From Bacillus vallismortis (GTDB lineage Bacteria > Bacillota > Bacilli > Bacillales > Bacillaceae), in contig NZ_CP026362.1 in the NCBI RefSeq assembly GCF_004116955.1, positions 4,222,363-4,286,362 on the forward strand: 64,000 nt of DNA, read 5' to 3'. The notes beneath the pieces are model-generated. The model did no database searches. It had not been told where the DNA came from and saw only the letters and a program-made list of their open reading frames with translations. The translations under genes were made by a program, and so were the position numbers. Shown here one piece after another: positions 54,770-64,000 of this stretch. The stretch's first letter is position 1. Every line of letters begins with the position of its first letter.

Positions 54770-55879
54770 ATGAAATTTTACCATCCATATTCCCTAAGCA
54801 ATTCGGTTTTTCCCTTATATCTTCTGGTGTACACCATCATGCCGTTTCTTTCTTTATTGAGAGAAACAGGCGTCAAACAGGTGCTCGGATATGGCATGCT
54901 GCTCTTTTTTGTCATAGCCTATCGCCAGTTGTTTTGCAATGTGGGCAGAGCTTCGTTTACGTATTGGCTTATCGTGCAAATGGCGGTTATTTTCATCTAT
55001 AGTGTGTTTTACAATATCACCTATATCTATTTAGGGTTTTTTCCGGCAAACTTTGTTGGTTATTACAAAGAGAAAACAAAGTTTAACCGTGCGTTCTGCG
55101 GTTTACTCCTTATGCTGCTTTTCCGTGTTTTTATCAATTTCTAGTGAATTCGGTTTCACTCCAGGAGCTTTTTCCTGTTCTTCGTTTCTCGTCATCATGC
55201 TCATTTCTCCATTCGGCATCCGTTCTATGTTTCGGAGAATTGAACTCGAGACCAAACTTGCCCAAGCCAATGAACAGATAAAAGAACTCTCCAAAAGGGA
55301 GGAGCGTGTTCGAATCGCCCGTGATCTCCACGATACGCTCGGTCATACCCTTTCGCTTCTTACGTTGAAAAGCCAGCTGATTCAGCGGCTGGCAACATCT
55401 GATCCGGAACGGACCCGGCTTGAAGCAAAAGAAATGGAAACCAGTTCAAGAGCCGCACTCAAGCAAGTTCGGGAGCTGGTTTCTGATATGAGAACGGTCA
55501 CGATGACAGAGGAGCTCGCCAACATTCAGCACATCTTAAGATCGGGAAACATTACGTTTCAATACGAAGGGGACGAAGACTTTTCAGCGATCTCTCCCGT
55601 CACACAAAATATGATCAGTATGTGTATGCGGGAAGCTGTGACCAATATCATCAAGCACAGCAAAGCCACCCACTGCGCCATTGCCATTTCTCAGTTTGCT
55701 GACAAAATGAAAGTTGTGATACGGGATGACGGAAAGGGTGCGGCGAAGGAGAACACATTTGGGAATGGCCTGCGGGGAATGGAAGAGCGGCTGATGCTCA
55801 TTGAGGGCGGATTAACGCTTTCAGCTCATAACGGAACGGTGTTGACACTGACGATCCGCTTATTAAAAAAGCAGATTGA
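54770..55879 (+). pseudogene. yvfT: Sensor histidine kinase yvfT, frameshifted in this sequence
   Basis: Reads as an N-terminal membrane part (MKFYHPYSLSNSVFPLYLL..., from 54770), loses frame near 55120, and resumes in another frame at about 55185 with LVIMLISPFGIRSMFRR and the HisKA_3 core ARDLHDTLGHTLSLL, then the HATPase region REAVTNIIKHSKAT...DDGKG. A last shift near 55857 carries the frame past the expected end LIKKAD-stop (55879). At least three single-base indels. All domains can be recovered, so it may be a sequencing problem rather than a dead gene. Confidence 0.8.
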
Positions 55880-55895
55880 TAGGAGGACGAAAAGA

Positions 55896-56486
55896 ATGAT
55901 TCGTCTGTTGATGCTGAGGACCAGCGAATGCTTTTAGGCGCTTGGGATCTCTGCTTGATTAGAAGAGATATGGAAGTCATCGGACAAGCACGAAACGGGG
56001 AAGAAGCGTTCAAAGCCATTTTGGGAGCTGGAGCCGGATGTATGCATCATGGACATTGAAATGCGGCCCGGAGGGTTGGATGTGGCAGAGGAATTGATGC
56101 AAAAAGGCAGCGGCAGCAAGATTTATTTTAACAACCTTTGCCCGTCCCGGCTATTTTGAACGCGCCGTTAAAGCCGGCGTACATGGCTATCTCCTGAAAG
56201 ACGGCGAAATTGACGATTTGGCCGACGCCATCCGAAAGAGTGTAAAGGGTAAACGAGTCTTCAGCCCGGAGCTGACGTTTAATATGATGCGAGACGAAAA
56301 TCCACTCACCGTAAGAGAACAAGAAATTCTGCGGCTGGCGCTTTAGGCAAGACAACAAAAGATATTACGCTTGAACTCTATTTATCTCAAGGCACAGTCC
56401 GAAACTATATTCAGAAATCATCCAAAAGCTCGATGCGAAAACGGACAGAAGCCGCCAGCATTGCTGAGGAAAAAGGCTGGATCTAA
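55896..56486 (+). pseudogene. yvfU: Response regulator yvfU, frameshifted in this sequence
   Basis: ATG 55896 behind AGGAGGACG. Fragments of a NarL/LuxR-type regulator appear in turn in all three frames: MIRLL-AEDQRMLLGAL (missing base near 55912, extra G near 55940), AVKAGVHGYLLKDGEIDDLADAI (56167-56230), FSPELTFNMMRDENPLTVREQEILRLA, then the HTH LYLSQGTVRNYI and C-terminus AASIAEEKGWI. At least five indels, mostly in short homopolymers. Confidence 0.82.
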
Positions 56487-56508
56487 CCATATGTTTTCAG
56501 CATCACGG

Positions 56509-56536
56509 CACTCCTGAGGGATCAGGGGTGTTTTTT
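56509..56536 (+). terminator. Terminator after yvfU
   Basis: CACTCCTGA-GGGA-TCAGGGGTG followed by TTTTTT. Confidence 0.85.
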
Positions 56537-56622
56537 ATAAGCCGTAAATGAAATTATACCCAGAAAACCTTTCCTTCCATTGTCAGAATAGTGTACGATA
56601 TTCATATAGTTATTTTAACTCA

Positions 56623-56637
56623 GGTCATCAGATGACC
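56623..56637 (+). promoter_or_regulatory. Candidate LutR operator at lutABC
   Basis: GGTCATC-A-GATGACC, a perfect 7-bp inverted repeat about 33 bases before the lutA ATG. Shares the TCATC-N-GATGA core with the lutP site. Confidence 0.8.
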
Positions 56638-56669
56638 AGATCATATATGGGATGAGAGAGGGGTTCATC

Positions 56670-57381
56670 ATGAAAGTCTCACTTTTTGTCACTTGTCTTG
56701 TTGATATGTTTCAAACAAATGTCGGAAAAGCGACGGTTGAGCTGTTGGAGCGGCTTGGATGTGAGGTTGATTTTCCGGAGGGCAGATCTGCTGCGGGCAG
56801 CCGGCTTATAACAGCGGCTATGTGAGTGACGCCAAAAAAGCAATGAACGGATGATCGAAACGTTCCAGGATTCCGAATATGTCGTCAGTCCTTCCGGTTC
56901 CTGCACAACGATGTTCCGAGAATATCCGCACCTGTTTCAGATGACCCCAATGGGCCGATAAGCGAAAAAGCTGGCGGATAAAACGTATGAACTGACCGAT
57001 TTTATCGTGAACGTCCTTGGCGTTGAGGATGTCGGAGCGAGCCTTCATACAAAAGCGACCTTACATACGTCGTGCCATATGTCGCGGCTGCTCGGAGTTC
57101 GGGAGGAGCCGATGAAGCTCTTGAGCCATGTGAAGGGCCTAGAGTTCACAGCGCTTCCGGGCAAACATAACTGCTGCGGATTCGGAGGAACATTCTCCGT
57201 CAAAATGGCGCAGATTTCTGAACAGATGGTCGACGAAAAAGTCGCATGCGTGGAGGATACGGGTGCGGAGGTACTGATCGGAGCTGACTGCGGCTGTTTG
57301 ATGAATATCGGGGGCCGGCTTGACCGAAAAGACAAAAATGTCAAAGTGATGCACATCGCCGAAGTGCTCAACAGCAGATAA
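56670..57381 (+). pseudogene. lutA: Lactate oxidation iron-sulfur protein lutA, frameshifted
   Basis: ATG 56670 starts [38 protein letters not shown], then a missing G near 56783 breaks the frame in what should be ICCGQPAYN. Further one-base losses occur near 56839 and around 56938-56965. The last 124 codons are clean, with [18 protein letters not shown] and [12 protein letters not shown], the CCG cysteine clusters of this family. Apart from the indels the protein would be full length. Confidence 0.85.
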
Positions 57382-57405
57382 AACTGGATTCAGAGGGGAA
57401 GGATC

Positions 57406-58846
57406 ATGGCGATGAAAATCGGTACTGACGCTTTTAAAGAGCGGGTATCACAGGGGATTGATAATGAATTTATGAGAGGTGCTGTTTCTGGTGCGCAGGA
57501 ACGTCTGCGGACACGGCGCCTTGAAGCGGCCGAAGAGCTGGGAAACTGGGAAGAATGGCGCTCCTTATCAGAGGAAATCAGGCAGCATGTCCTTGAAAAT
57601 CTCGATTTCTATCTCGGCCAGCTTGCCGAAAATGTGGCGAAACGAGGCGGGCATGTTTATTTCGCGGAAACATCGGAAGAGGCGTCTTCTTATATTCGCG
57701 ACGTTATTCAAAAGAAGAATGGAAAGAAGATCGTAAAATCAAAATCAATGGTCACGGAGGAAATCAATCTGAATGAGGTGCTGGAGAAGGAAGGCTGTGA
57801 GGTCGTTGAAACCGATCTTGGCGAGTATATTTTGCAGATTGACGATCACGATCCGCCGTCACATATCGTAGCGCCCGCCCTTCATAAAAATAAAGAACAG
57901 ATACGCGATGTGTTTAAAGAAAGGCTGGACTATCAACATACAGAAAAACCGGAAGAGCTTGTGATGCATGCGCGCGCCATCCTCCGGGAAAAGTTTCTCG
58001 AAGCGGATATCGGCATTACAGGCTGTAACTTCGCCATCGCTGATACGGGTTCTGTCAGCCTTGTGACCAATGAAGGCAATGGACGGCTTGAGCACATTGC
58101 CAAAAACGCAAATCACCGTCATGGGAATGGAGCGGATTGTCCCGACATTTTCTGAATTCGAAGTGCTTGTCAGCATGCTGACAAGAAGCGCTGTCGGACA
58201 GCGGCTGACAAGTTATATTACGGCTCTGACAGGCCCGAAGCTGGAAGGGGAAGTAGACGGGCCGGAGGAATTCCATCTAGTCATTGTTGATAATGGCCGG
58301 TCCAACATTCTCGGAACGGAATTCCAGTCTGTCCTGCAATGTATCCGCTGTGCCGCCTGTATCAACGTCTGCCCTGTGTACCGCCATGTAGGCGGGCACT
58401 CTTACGGCTCAATTTATTCGGGGCCGATCGGGGCGGTTTTATCACCGCTGCTCGGCGGTTATGACGATTATAAGGAGCTGCCGTACGCATCTACGCTGTG
58501 CGCGGCTTGTTCAGAAGCCTGCCCGGTCAAAATTCCGCTACATGAGCTGCTTCTCAAGCATCGCCAGAACATCGTTGAAAAAGAAGGCAGGGCGCCGATC
58601 AGCGAAAAGCTCGCGATGAAAGCTTTCGGGCTTGGCGCGTCCTCTTTGCCGCTTTATAAAATGGGATCAAAATGGGCGCCGGCCGCGATGACGCCTTTTA
58701 CAGAGGGAGAAAAAATGTCGAAAGGGCCCGGCCCGCTCAAAAGCTGGACACAGATCCGCGATTTCCCGGCACCGCATAAATCGAGATTCAGAGACTGGTT
58801 TACAGATAGAGAAACGAGTGAACGCGCGAAGGAGGAGGAGTCATGA
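57406..58846 (+). pseudogene. lutB: Lactate oxidation iron-sulfur protein lutB, one frameshift
   Basis: ATG 57406 (GGGGAAGGATC upstream) runs clean to about 58090 ([14 protein letters not shown]), where two bases appear to be lost (CTTGAGC where CTTGTGAGC fits). The second frame continues [17 protein letters not shown] and ends at 58846, with ferredoxin-type clusters [15 protein letters not shown] and [13 protein letters not shown] full-length LutB of about 479 residues would result without the shift. Confidence 0.87.
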
Positions 58847-59563
58847 CGAAGGGGACCGTTCAGAATCAAGAGAGCTTTTTAAACCGGGTCGCATCACGCC
58901 TGGGACGTGACAGAAGAACAGGGGGCGTGGCAGTCCCTGAGTGGGCGCATCAGCCGCAATATCGCACACTTGAAGGATATTCAGCGGATGACTTGGTCAC
59001 AGTGCTCAAAAACCATTGTGTCAAAATCCATACAGAGCTGATTGAAACGGATTCAACCGCTTATATGATGCCCTGCGCGAGCAAGTCAGCCGCTTTTCCG
59101 GAGGCCCTGTCATCATTCCGAAGGATCCGCGCTTGAAGCATACGGGCTAAAAAGCCTGCTCACCAAAGACTGGCCGAGCGATGGAACGCCGGTCTGGGAG
59201 TGGGATGCTGACAAAGGCGAAGAAAATATCAAAAAAGCGGAGCAAGCCAATGTTGGAATTACATTCAGTGAAATCACACTGGCCGAGTCGGGGACGGTTG
59301 TCCTCTTCTCCTCAAAAGATATCGGCCGGTCTGTCAGCCTTCTGCCGACGACCTACATTGCGATTGTGCCAAAATCAAGCATTGTGCCGAGAATGACGCA
59401 AGCCAGTGATATCATTCGCCAAAACATTGCGGACGGCACCACTGTCCCCTCCTGCGTCAACTACATTACCGGACCGAGCAACTCGGCCGATATCGAAATG
59501 GACTTGGTTGTCGGCGTGCACGGACCTGTAAAAGCCGCATATCTTCTCGTCTCTGACCGCTAA
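58843..59563 (+). pseudogene. lutC: Lactate utilisation protein lutC, frameshifted
   Basis: ATG 58843 overlaps the lutB stop. The frame is normal to about 59056 (CVKIHTELIETDS), is disturbed between 59057 and 59140 by at least three indels, then is recoverable as AYGLKSLLTKDWPS..., ITFSEITLAESGTVVLFSSKDIGRSVSLLPTTYIAIVPKSSIV to the stop at 59563. LUD-domain (DUF162) subunit of the LutABC L-lactate oxidation complex. Confidence 0.85.
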
Positions 59564-59567
59564 CGCT

Positions 59568-59595
59568 AAAGCCCGGCAGCTTGTTGCCGGGCTTT
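59568..59595 (+). terminator. lutABC terminator
   Basis: AAAGCCCGGCA-GCTTG-TTGCCGGGCTTT; strong stem, moderate T run. Confidence 0.82.
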
Positions 59596-59665
59596 CTGCT
59601 TGAAAAACTTCAACTTCCAATTGTTTGGCCGATGAGAAGTATGACTTGCAAAAGGAGGAAATATA

Positions 59666-60692
59666 ATGAAAAAATGGCTGATCGCAGCTGTTTCACTGGC
59701 GATTGCGATCATTCTGTTTATGTATTCAAACGCAGAAGCGAAAGCGGCTGGCATGACATTAGGCTACACGACTGGGATACGGCCTCATACAATTCTCTTG
59801 TGAAATATCATACATACATGAATTCGATCGCCACAGATACGTTTGCGTTTGAAAAAAACGGACAAATCATTGGCGATGCCCCAAGCAAGCAGCTGACATA
59901 TGCGAAAAAGAAAAACATCAACATGGGCGGTCATTTCAAACTATAATGACACGATTTACGATTTTGACGGAGACTTAGCGAGTCGAGTCATGAGGAATCA
60001 CACAGCAAAAAAACGATTCACAGATCAGTTAATCGCACTGGCTAAAAAGCACTCATACTATGGTATCAATATCGACTTTGAAGCAGTGAACCCAGCTGAC
60101 CGATCCACATACTCACGCTTCATTCAATGTCTCACAGGCTCTGAAAAAGAAACAGATCAAAACAATGGTTTCCGTTCCGGCCAAAAGCGCCGATGATCAA
60201 AGCGACGACTGGAGCTGGCCGTATGATTATGCGAAAATCGGTCAATATGCCGATTATGTGCAAATCATGACTTATGACGAACACGGCATTTGGGCGAACC
60301 AGGATCGGTGGCGAGCACAGGCTGGATCAAAAGCTCTCTACAATTTTCAGCCGAAAAAATCAAAGCCAATAAAGTCATCATGGGAATTCCGGCGTACGGC
60401 TATGACTGGGATATAGAAGATGAAAGCGGCAGCGCAATGAGAGAATGGAATGAACTCAAGACCCTCATCAACAAGCAGAAAGCCAAACCGATATTCAACA
60501 AACATCAGGTTCAATGACGTTTTCTTACGTTGACGAAAAGAAGCATAAACATGTCGTGTGGTATGAAAATGAAAAAACTGTCCAAACGAAAGCCATCTGG
60601 CAAAGCGGTACAAAATAGCAGGTGTCTCAGTTTATGCATTAGGAAACGAGTCAGAATCCTTTTGGAAAGCCATTCGAAAAGGGACAAAATAA
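59666..60692 (+). pseudogene. yvbX: Exported GH18-type glycosidase yvbX, frameshifted
   Basis: ATG 59666 after AAAGGAGG, signal peptide MKKWLIAAVSLAIAIILFMY. Recognisable pieces in changing frames: SYNSLVKYHTYMNSIATDTFAFEKNG, the GH18 catalytic-type motif YYGINIDFEAVNP (60058-60096), WPYDYAKIGQYADYVQIMTYDEHGIW and IKANKVIMGIPAYGYDWD. At least six one- or two-base losses (near 59774, 59925, 60127, 60293, 60510 and 60590), most in homopolymers. The family includes spore-cortex or peptidoglycan-active enzymes. Confidence 0.82.
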
Positions 60693-60814
60693 CAATTTCT
60701 TTTTTCTATGGGGTTATTGACAGTGTAAAAAGAAGCACGTATATTATGTTAGTATATTCAGAACATAACATTTCAGTTTTTCAGAAAACGAAAACACATA
60801 GATTGGGAGCAGTA

Positions 60815-61060
60815 AAAGAAAGCGGTCAGAAAAGAGAGCTGCGGGGTGGTGTGACGCAGCCTGATACTTCTTTGAACTCGCCCGGGAGTGGTAAGGCGAA
60901 ACGGAATAGATAGAATATTCCCCATGTTTTAACGGCTAACCTTCGTTACAGGTCGAAAGCTGGATTCTTCATGAAGAATCAACAAGAGTGGTACCGCGGT
61001 CAGCCTAAGGCTCGTCGTCTCTTTGTCTATTAGATTAGATAGGAGACGGCGGGCTTTTTT
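60815..61060 (+). promoter_or_regulatory. T-box riboswitch, probably leucine-specific
   Basis: A leader of about 250 nt upstream of yvbW. The T-box sequence AAGAGTGGTACCGCGG is at 60985-61000. The specifier-loop region holds GAACTCGC (about 60875-60882), in which CTC would be the leucine codon. Its antiterminator alternates with the terminator CTCGTCGTCTCT / AGGAGACGGCGGGC-TTTTTT (61010-61060). Uncharged tRNA-Leu should turn on the permease gene. Specifier position is read by eye. Confidence 0.88.
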
Positions 61061-61093
61061 GTTTTTGAAAACGAGAAGGAGAGGTAGTAGAGG

Positions 61094-62437
61094 ATGAAAA
61101 AGGACAATCAGACGTTAAAACGCACGATGACGTCCCGCCATATTATGATGATGGCGCTGGGCGGAGCAATCGGTGCAGGTTTATTTAAAGGAAGCAGCTC
61201 GGCGATCGATGTGGCGGGGCCTTCTGTCATTATCGCTTACCTGCTCGGCGGCATTATTTTGCTGTTTGTTATGCAAGGGCTCGCGGAAATGGCTGTGCGC
61301 AACCGAAATGCAAGAACCTTCCGGGATCTTGTCCAGCAGGTGTTAGGAAATTACGCTGCTTATTTTTTGGACTGGATATATTGGAAAATGTGGGTGCTCA
61401 ACATTGCGGCTGAAGCTGTCGTCGCTGCGATTTTTATTCAATATTGGCTGCCGGGCTGCCCGATCTGGGTTCTGGCATTAGGGATATCTCTAGTCGTCAC
61501 GGTTGTGAACTTGCTTTCTGTTAAAATCTTCGCCGAAACCGAATATTGGCTGGCAATGATCAAAATTACCGTTATTATTCTCTTTATTATATTAGGATTG
61601 TTGCTGTTATTTGTATCATTCGGTGATCATACAGCTGCTGGGTTCTCAAACCTGACAGAGCACGGCGGATTTTTCCCGCACGGCGGCACAGGGCTCATTA
61701 CGGCGATGCTTGTCGTGATCTACTCTTACGGCGGTACAGAAATTATCGGTGTCACGCTTGCCGAAACAAAGAATCCGGAAAAAGTTGTCCCGAAAGCTGT
61801 CCGCAGCACACTGACACGGATTGTCGCGTTCTACCTGCTGCCGTTTTTCATCATCGTCAGCCTGATTCCATGGAACAAAGTCAATTCCGTTCCGGAAAGT
61901 CCCTTCGTCATGGTCTTTCACATGGTAGGCATTCCCGGCGCGGATCATATCATGAACGCAGTCATCCTGCTGGCGATCATTTCTTCCATGAATTCAGGTT
62001 TATATGGATCATCACGCATTTTGTATACTCAGGCAAGTGACGGAAGGCTTCCGAAGGTCTTTTCGAAGCTTTCATCGAAAAACGTGCCAATGTTTGCGAT
62101 TCTGATGTGCACTTCCTCCCTTTATATTGGCGTCTTGATTTCTCTATTCGCAGGAAGCCAAACGTTTGATTACTTAATGGGATCACTGGGGTATACCGTA
62201 TTATTCATTTGGCTGATCATCGGATTCGCCCATTTGAAATCAAGAAAACACCAAACAGAAACACCGGCCTATTATGTAAAGTGGTTTCCGTACACCACAT
62301 GGTTTGCGATTCTGGCGTTACTCGCCATTCTGAGCGGGGTCATCCTGACAACGTCAATTGTCATTACCAGCATTACGGCGGTGATCTACCTTTTGATTAC
62401 AGTTGTATATGTGGTCAAAGGACGCAAGCATCAGTAA
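61094..62437 (+). CDS. yvbW: Amino acid permease YvbW (APC family), probably leucine uptake
   Basis: 447 residues with about 12 membrane helices; MTSRHIMMMALGGAIGAGLFKGSSSAIDVAGPSVI is the AAT-family helix-1 signature (GGAIGAGLF), followed by consensus regions such as YSYGGTEIIGVTLAETKNPEKVVPKA. AAGGAGAGG stands before the ATG. Controlled by the leucine-type T-box, so it likely imports leucine or related amino acids. It is the only intact gene between yvfS and the window end. Confidence 0.92.
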   Translation: MKKDNQTLKRTMTSRHIMMMALGGAIGAGLFKGSSSAIDVAGPSVIIAYLLGGIILLFVMQGLAEMAVRNRNARTFRDLVQQVLGNYAAYFLDWIYWKMWVLNIAAEAVVAAIFIQYWLPGCPIWVLALGISLVVTVVNLLSVKIFAETEYWLAMIKITVIILFIILGLLLLFVSFGDHTAAGFSNLTEHGGFFPHGGTGLITAMLVVIYSYGGTEIIGVTLAETKNPEKVVPKAVRSTLTRIVAFYLLPFFIIVSLIPWNKVNSVPESPFVMVFHMVGIPGADHIMNAVILLAIISSMNSGLYGSSRILYTQASDGRLPKVFSKLSSKNVPMFAILMCTSSLYIGVLISLFAGSQTFDYLMGSLGYTVLFIWLIIGFAHLKSRKHQTETPAYYVKWFPYTTWFAILALLAILSGVILTTSIVITSITAVIYLLITVVYVVKGRKHQ

Positions 62438-62443
62438 ATAAGG

Positions 62444-62475
62444 AACCCTCTTGTCTCATCTGACAAGAGGGTTTT
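62444..62475 (+). terminator. yvbW terminator
   Basis: AACCCTCTTGTC-N6-GACAAGAGGGTTTT. Confidence 0.85.
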
Positions 62476-62497
62476 GATGATTGTACAGCCAACTCAT

Positions 62498-62720
62498 TTA
62501 CGCCGCCGCTTTCTGTGTGCTTTTGATTTTGAATTCCCGAGGCTGATGCTCGTCACATCCGAAGTTCAGCCAAAAGGCTTAAGATGAGCGGTTCATGCAG
62601 GAAAATAGAGCTGGCCAAGACCGACATAAGGGAATCAAGGAAGCGACTTGGCTGCTTCTCCTGAAACAAGCCAGCCTAGCGCAATAACGAGGAATGATTG
62701 GGATGGCACAGGAATGTTTG
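62498..62720 (-). pseudogene. yvbV: Degenerate end of an EamA/DMT-type transporter gene
   Basis: Read on the minus strand the block gives SQSFLVIALGWLVSGEAAKSL, then in a shifted frame LMSVLASSIFLHEPLILSLLAE, and then a basic tail ending KSTQKAAA-stop. The second piece has the look of the last helices of EamA transporters (SxxPVFAxxxxxLFLxEPLTxxxxxG). Strain 168 has the EamA gene yvbV in this area, so this is probably its leftover 3' end. The rest of the gap to yvbT holds nothing recognisable. Confidence 0.55.
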
Positions 62721-62887
62721 GGGCTGAATAATAGTGCAAATCGTTTCTTTTATATTGTTCGAATTTCATCGAATCAAATTCTTTTATTCCTGAATGCAGT
62801 TGTGTTATGGTGTGAGAGAAGTCCTTTCATTCATGACTTGACAGCTTGAGGCTGTTTACTGATAACACATTTGCAAAGGAGAACAAT

Positions 62888-63895
62888 ATGTCTAACAACC
62901 AACGCAAAGATACCTTGCTTTCTGTTTTGAATTTATCTCCGGTTGTTCAGGGAGGAACGGTTGCGGATTCATTCCGAAACAGCATGGACTTGGCGCGCCG
63001 TGCGGAGGAATGGGGCTACCACCGCTATTGGCTTGCTGAGCATCATAATATAGAAGGTGTCGCAAGCTCTGCCACCGCGGTCCTGATCGGCCATATTGCC
63101 GGAGGCACAAAGAAAATCCGCGTCGGTTCCGGCGGCATTATGCTTCCGAACCATTCTTCATTAGTGATTGCTGAGCAATTCGGAACACTTGAAACGCTTT
63201 ATCCGGACGGATTGATCTGGGGCTCGGACGTGCGCCGGGAACAGACCAATTGACAGCAAGAGCGCTCCGCAGAAACATCAACAGCGGTGAAGATTTTCCA
63301 GAACAATTAGAGGAACTGCGCAATTACTTTAAACCATCGGGGAATGTGCGTAATCAAGTCCGCGCCATTCCGGGAGAAGGCGTTGATGTTCCGATTTGGC
63401 TGCTGGGTTCAAGCGGCTTCAGCGCCCGTTTGGCAGGTGAACTGGGCCTTCCGTTTGCATTCGCTGCCCATTTCTCGCCGGCAAATACTGTTCCCGCTCT
63501 GGAGCTGTACCGCAATTCCTTTACGCCGTCGGAAGTGCTCGATGAAACCGTATGCAATGGTTGGCGTTACCATTATCGCGGCAGATACAAACGAGAAAGC
63601 GCAGCACCTTGCGACATCGCATTACCAAAGATTTCTTGACCTTGTCCGCGGCACGCCGAACCAGCTGAAGCCGCCTGTTGAGGATATGGATCGCATTTGG
63701 AGCCCGTATGAAAAAGCGATGGTCAATGAGCAGCTGAGCTCGACGATTGTCGGCGGTCCGGAAGAAGTGAAGGCGAAGCTCGAAGACTTTGTCAACACAA
63801 CGCAAGCTGACGAAATTATGGTCAACTCAGAAACTTCGAACACAGACAGAATGCGTTCGTTTGAAATCATCGCAGACGTGTGGAAAAATAGATAA
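62888..63895 (+). pseudogene. yvbT: Luciferase-like monooxygenase yvbT, frameshifted
   Basis: ATG 62888 after AAAGGAGAAC. Bacterial-luciferase-like flavin monooxygenase: [41 protein letters not shown]..., [27 protein letters not shown] is missing near 63209 (GLIWG instead of [15 protein letters not shown]), then the frame is good for about 110 codons. An extra A near 63545 and a loss near 63835 follow, with the C-terminus SFEIIADVWKNR at 63895. Confidence 0.83.
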
Positions 63896-63902
63896 CCAGC
63901 TA

Positions 63903-63945
63903 TAAAAAAAGCAATGTAGCGGAAGACCCATACATTGCTTTTTTT
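63903..63945. terminator. Bidirectional terminator between yvbT and araR
   Basis: AAAAAAAGCAATGTA-N13-TACATTGCTTTTTTT with A/T runs on both sides. Confidence 0.9.
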
Positions 63946-64000
63946 ATTTATCCAGTTTTCTGGTCGATTGCCGAATGATCAACTCAGGCTCAAATACGAC
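63944..64000 (-). CDS. araR: Arabinose operon repressor AraR, C-terminal end (partial)
   Basis: Only the last 18 codons are present, reading VVFEPELIIRQSTRKLDK-stop on the minus strand. The EPELIIRQST segment is the typical LacI/GalR-type end of AraR's effector domain, and araR follows yvbT in B. subtilis. The rest lies beyond the window. Confidence 0.82.
   Translation of the reverse strand, partial: VVFEPELIIRQSTRKLDK

Overview
The window is a low- to mid-GC Firmicute chromosome segment of about 64 kb. Gene order and protein sequences place it in the Bacillus subtilis group. From memory, the proteins look like close but non-identical versions of strain 168 proteins, so a sister species such as the B. 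vallismortis/mojavensis cluster is likelier than B. subtilis 168. I could not run an identity search.

Layout. (1) 0-3.2 kb: yvcJ(3' end)-yvcK-whiA-crh-yvcN operon. (2) 3.2-8.2 kb: a small lipoprotein, then the PsdRSAB-type lantibiotic sensing and detoxification module (yvcPQRS). (3) 8.2-13.5 kb: yvcT, a carbonic anhydrase/SulP pair (yvdA-yvdB), yvdC, yvdD and clpP with its CtsR-overlapped promoter. (4) 13.7-16.1 kb: tRNA-Arg(CCG), yvdQ, a repeat-like intergenic element, and the SMR pair yvdRS with its TetR regulator yvdT. (5) 16.1-21.1 kb: yveA, levB and sacB, with the RAT/terminator leader in front of sacB. (6) 21.1-26.8 kb: the sigma-W pbpE-racX operon, yveG-padC behind a PadR-like operator, pnbA with a small membrane protein, and slrR. 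(7) 27.0-42.8 kb: the complete 15-gene epsA-O biofilm exopolysaccharide operon, with the EAR antitermination element between epsB and epsC. (8) 42.8-47.9 kb: yvfG, sigL, an XRE regulator/membrane protein pair, lutP and lutR. (9) 48-50.8 kb: an eroded galactan locus with a lacR(ganR) remnant, no ganSPQ, an intact ganA and a ganB reduced to its two ends. (10) 50.8-52.9 kb: rsbP-rsbQ energy-stress module. (11) 53.1-64 kb: yvfRSTU, lutABC, yvbX, T-box-yvbW, a trace of an EamA transporter, yvbT and the 3' end of araR.

How the genes work together. slrR and eps are divergent around SinR-type operators. lutP and lutA carry matching TCATC-N-GATGA palindromes that fit control by the adjacent LutR. yvdT and yvdS share a TGAMTGA-N3-TCAKTCA palindrome. 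The psdA promoter region has a TGACA-N4-TGTAA box embedded in the 3' end of psdS.

Odd points. From about 55 to 60.7 kb, and again in yvbT, every gene carries small indels, mostly in homopolymer runs, while the 55 kb before that are clean. This looks like a consensus-quality problem, or less likely a block of decayed genes. The galactan locus is different: large internal deletions have removed the body of lacR and ganB and the whole of ganSPQ, which looks like real gene loss.
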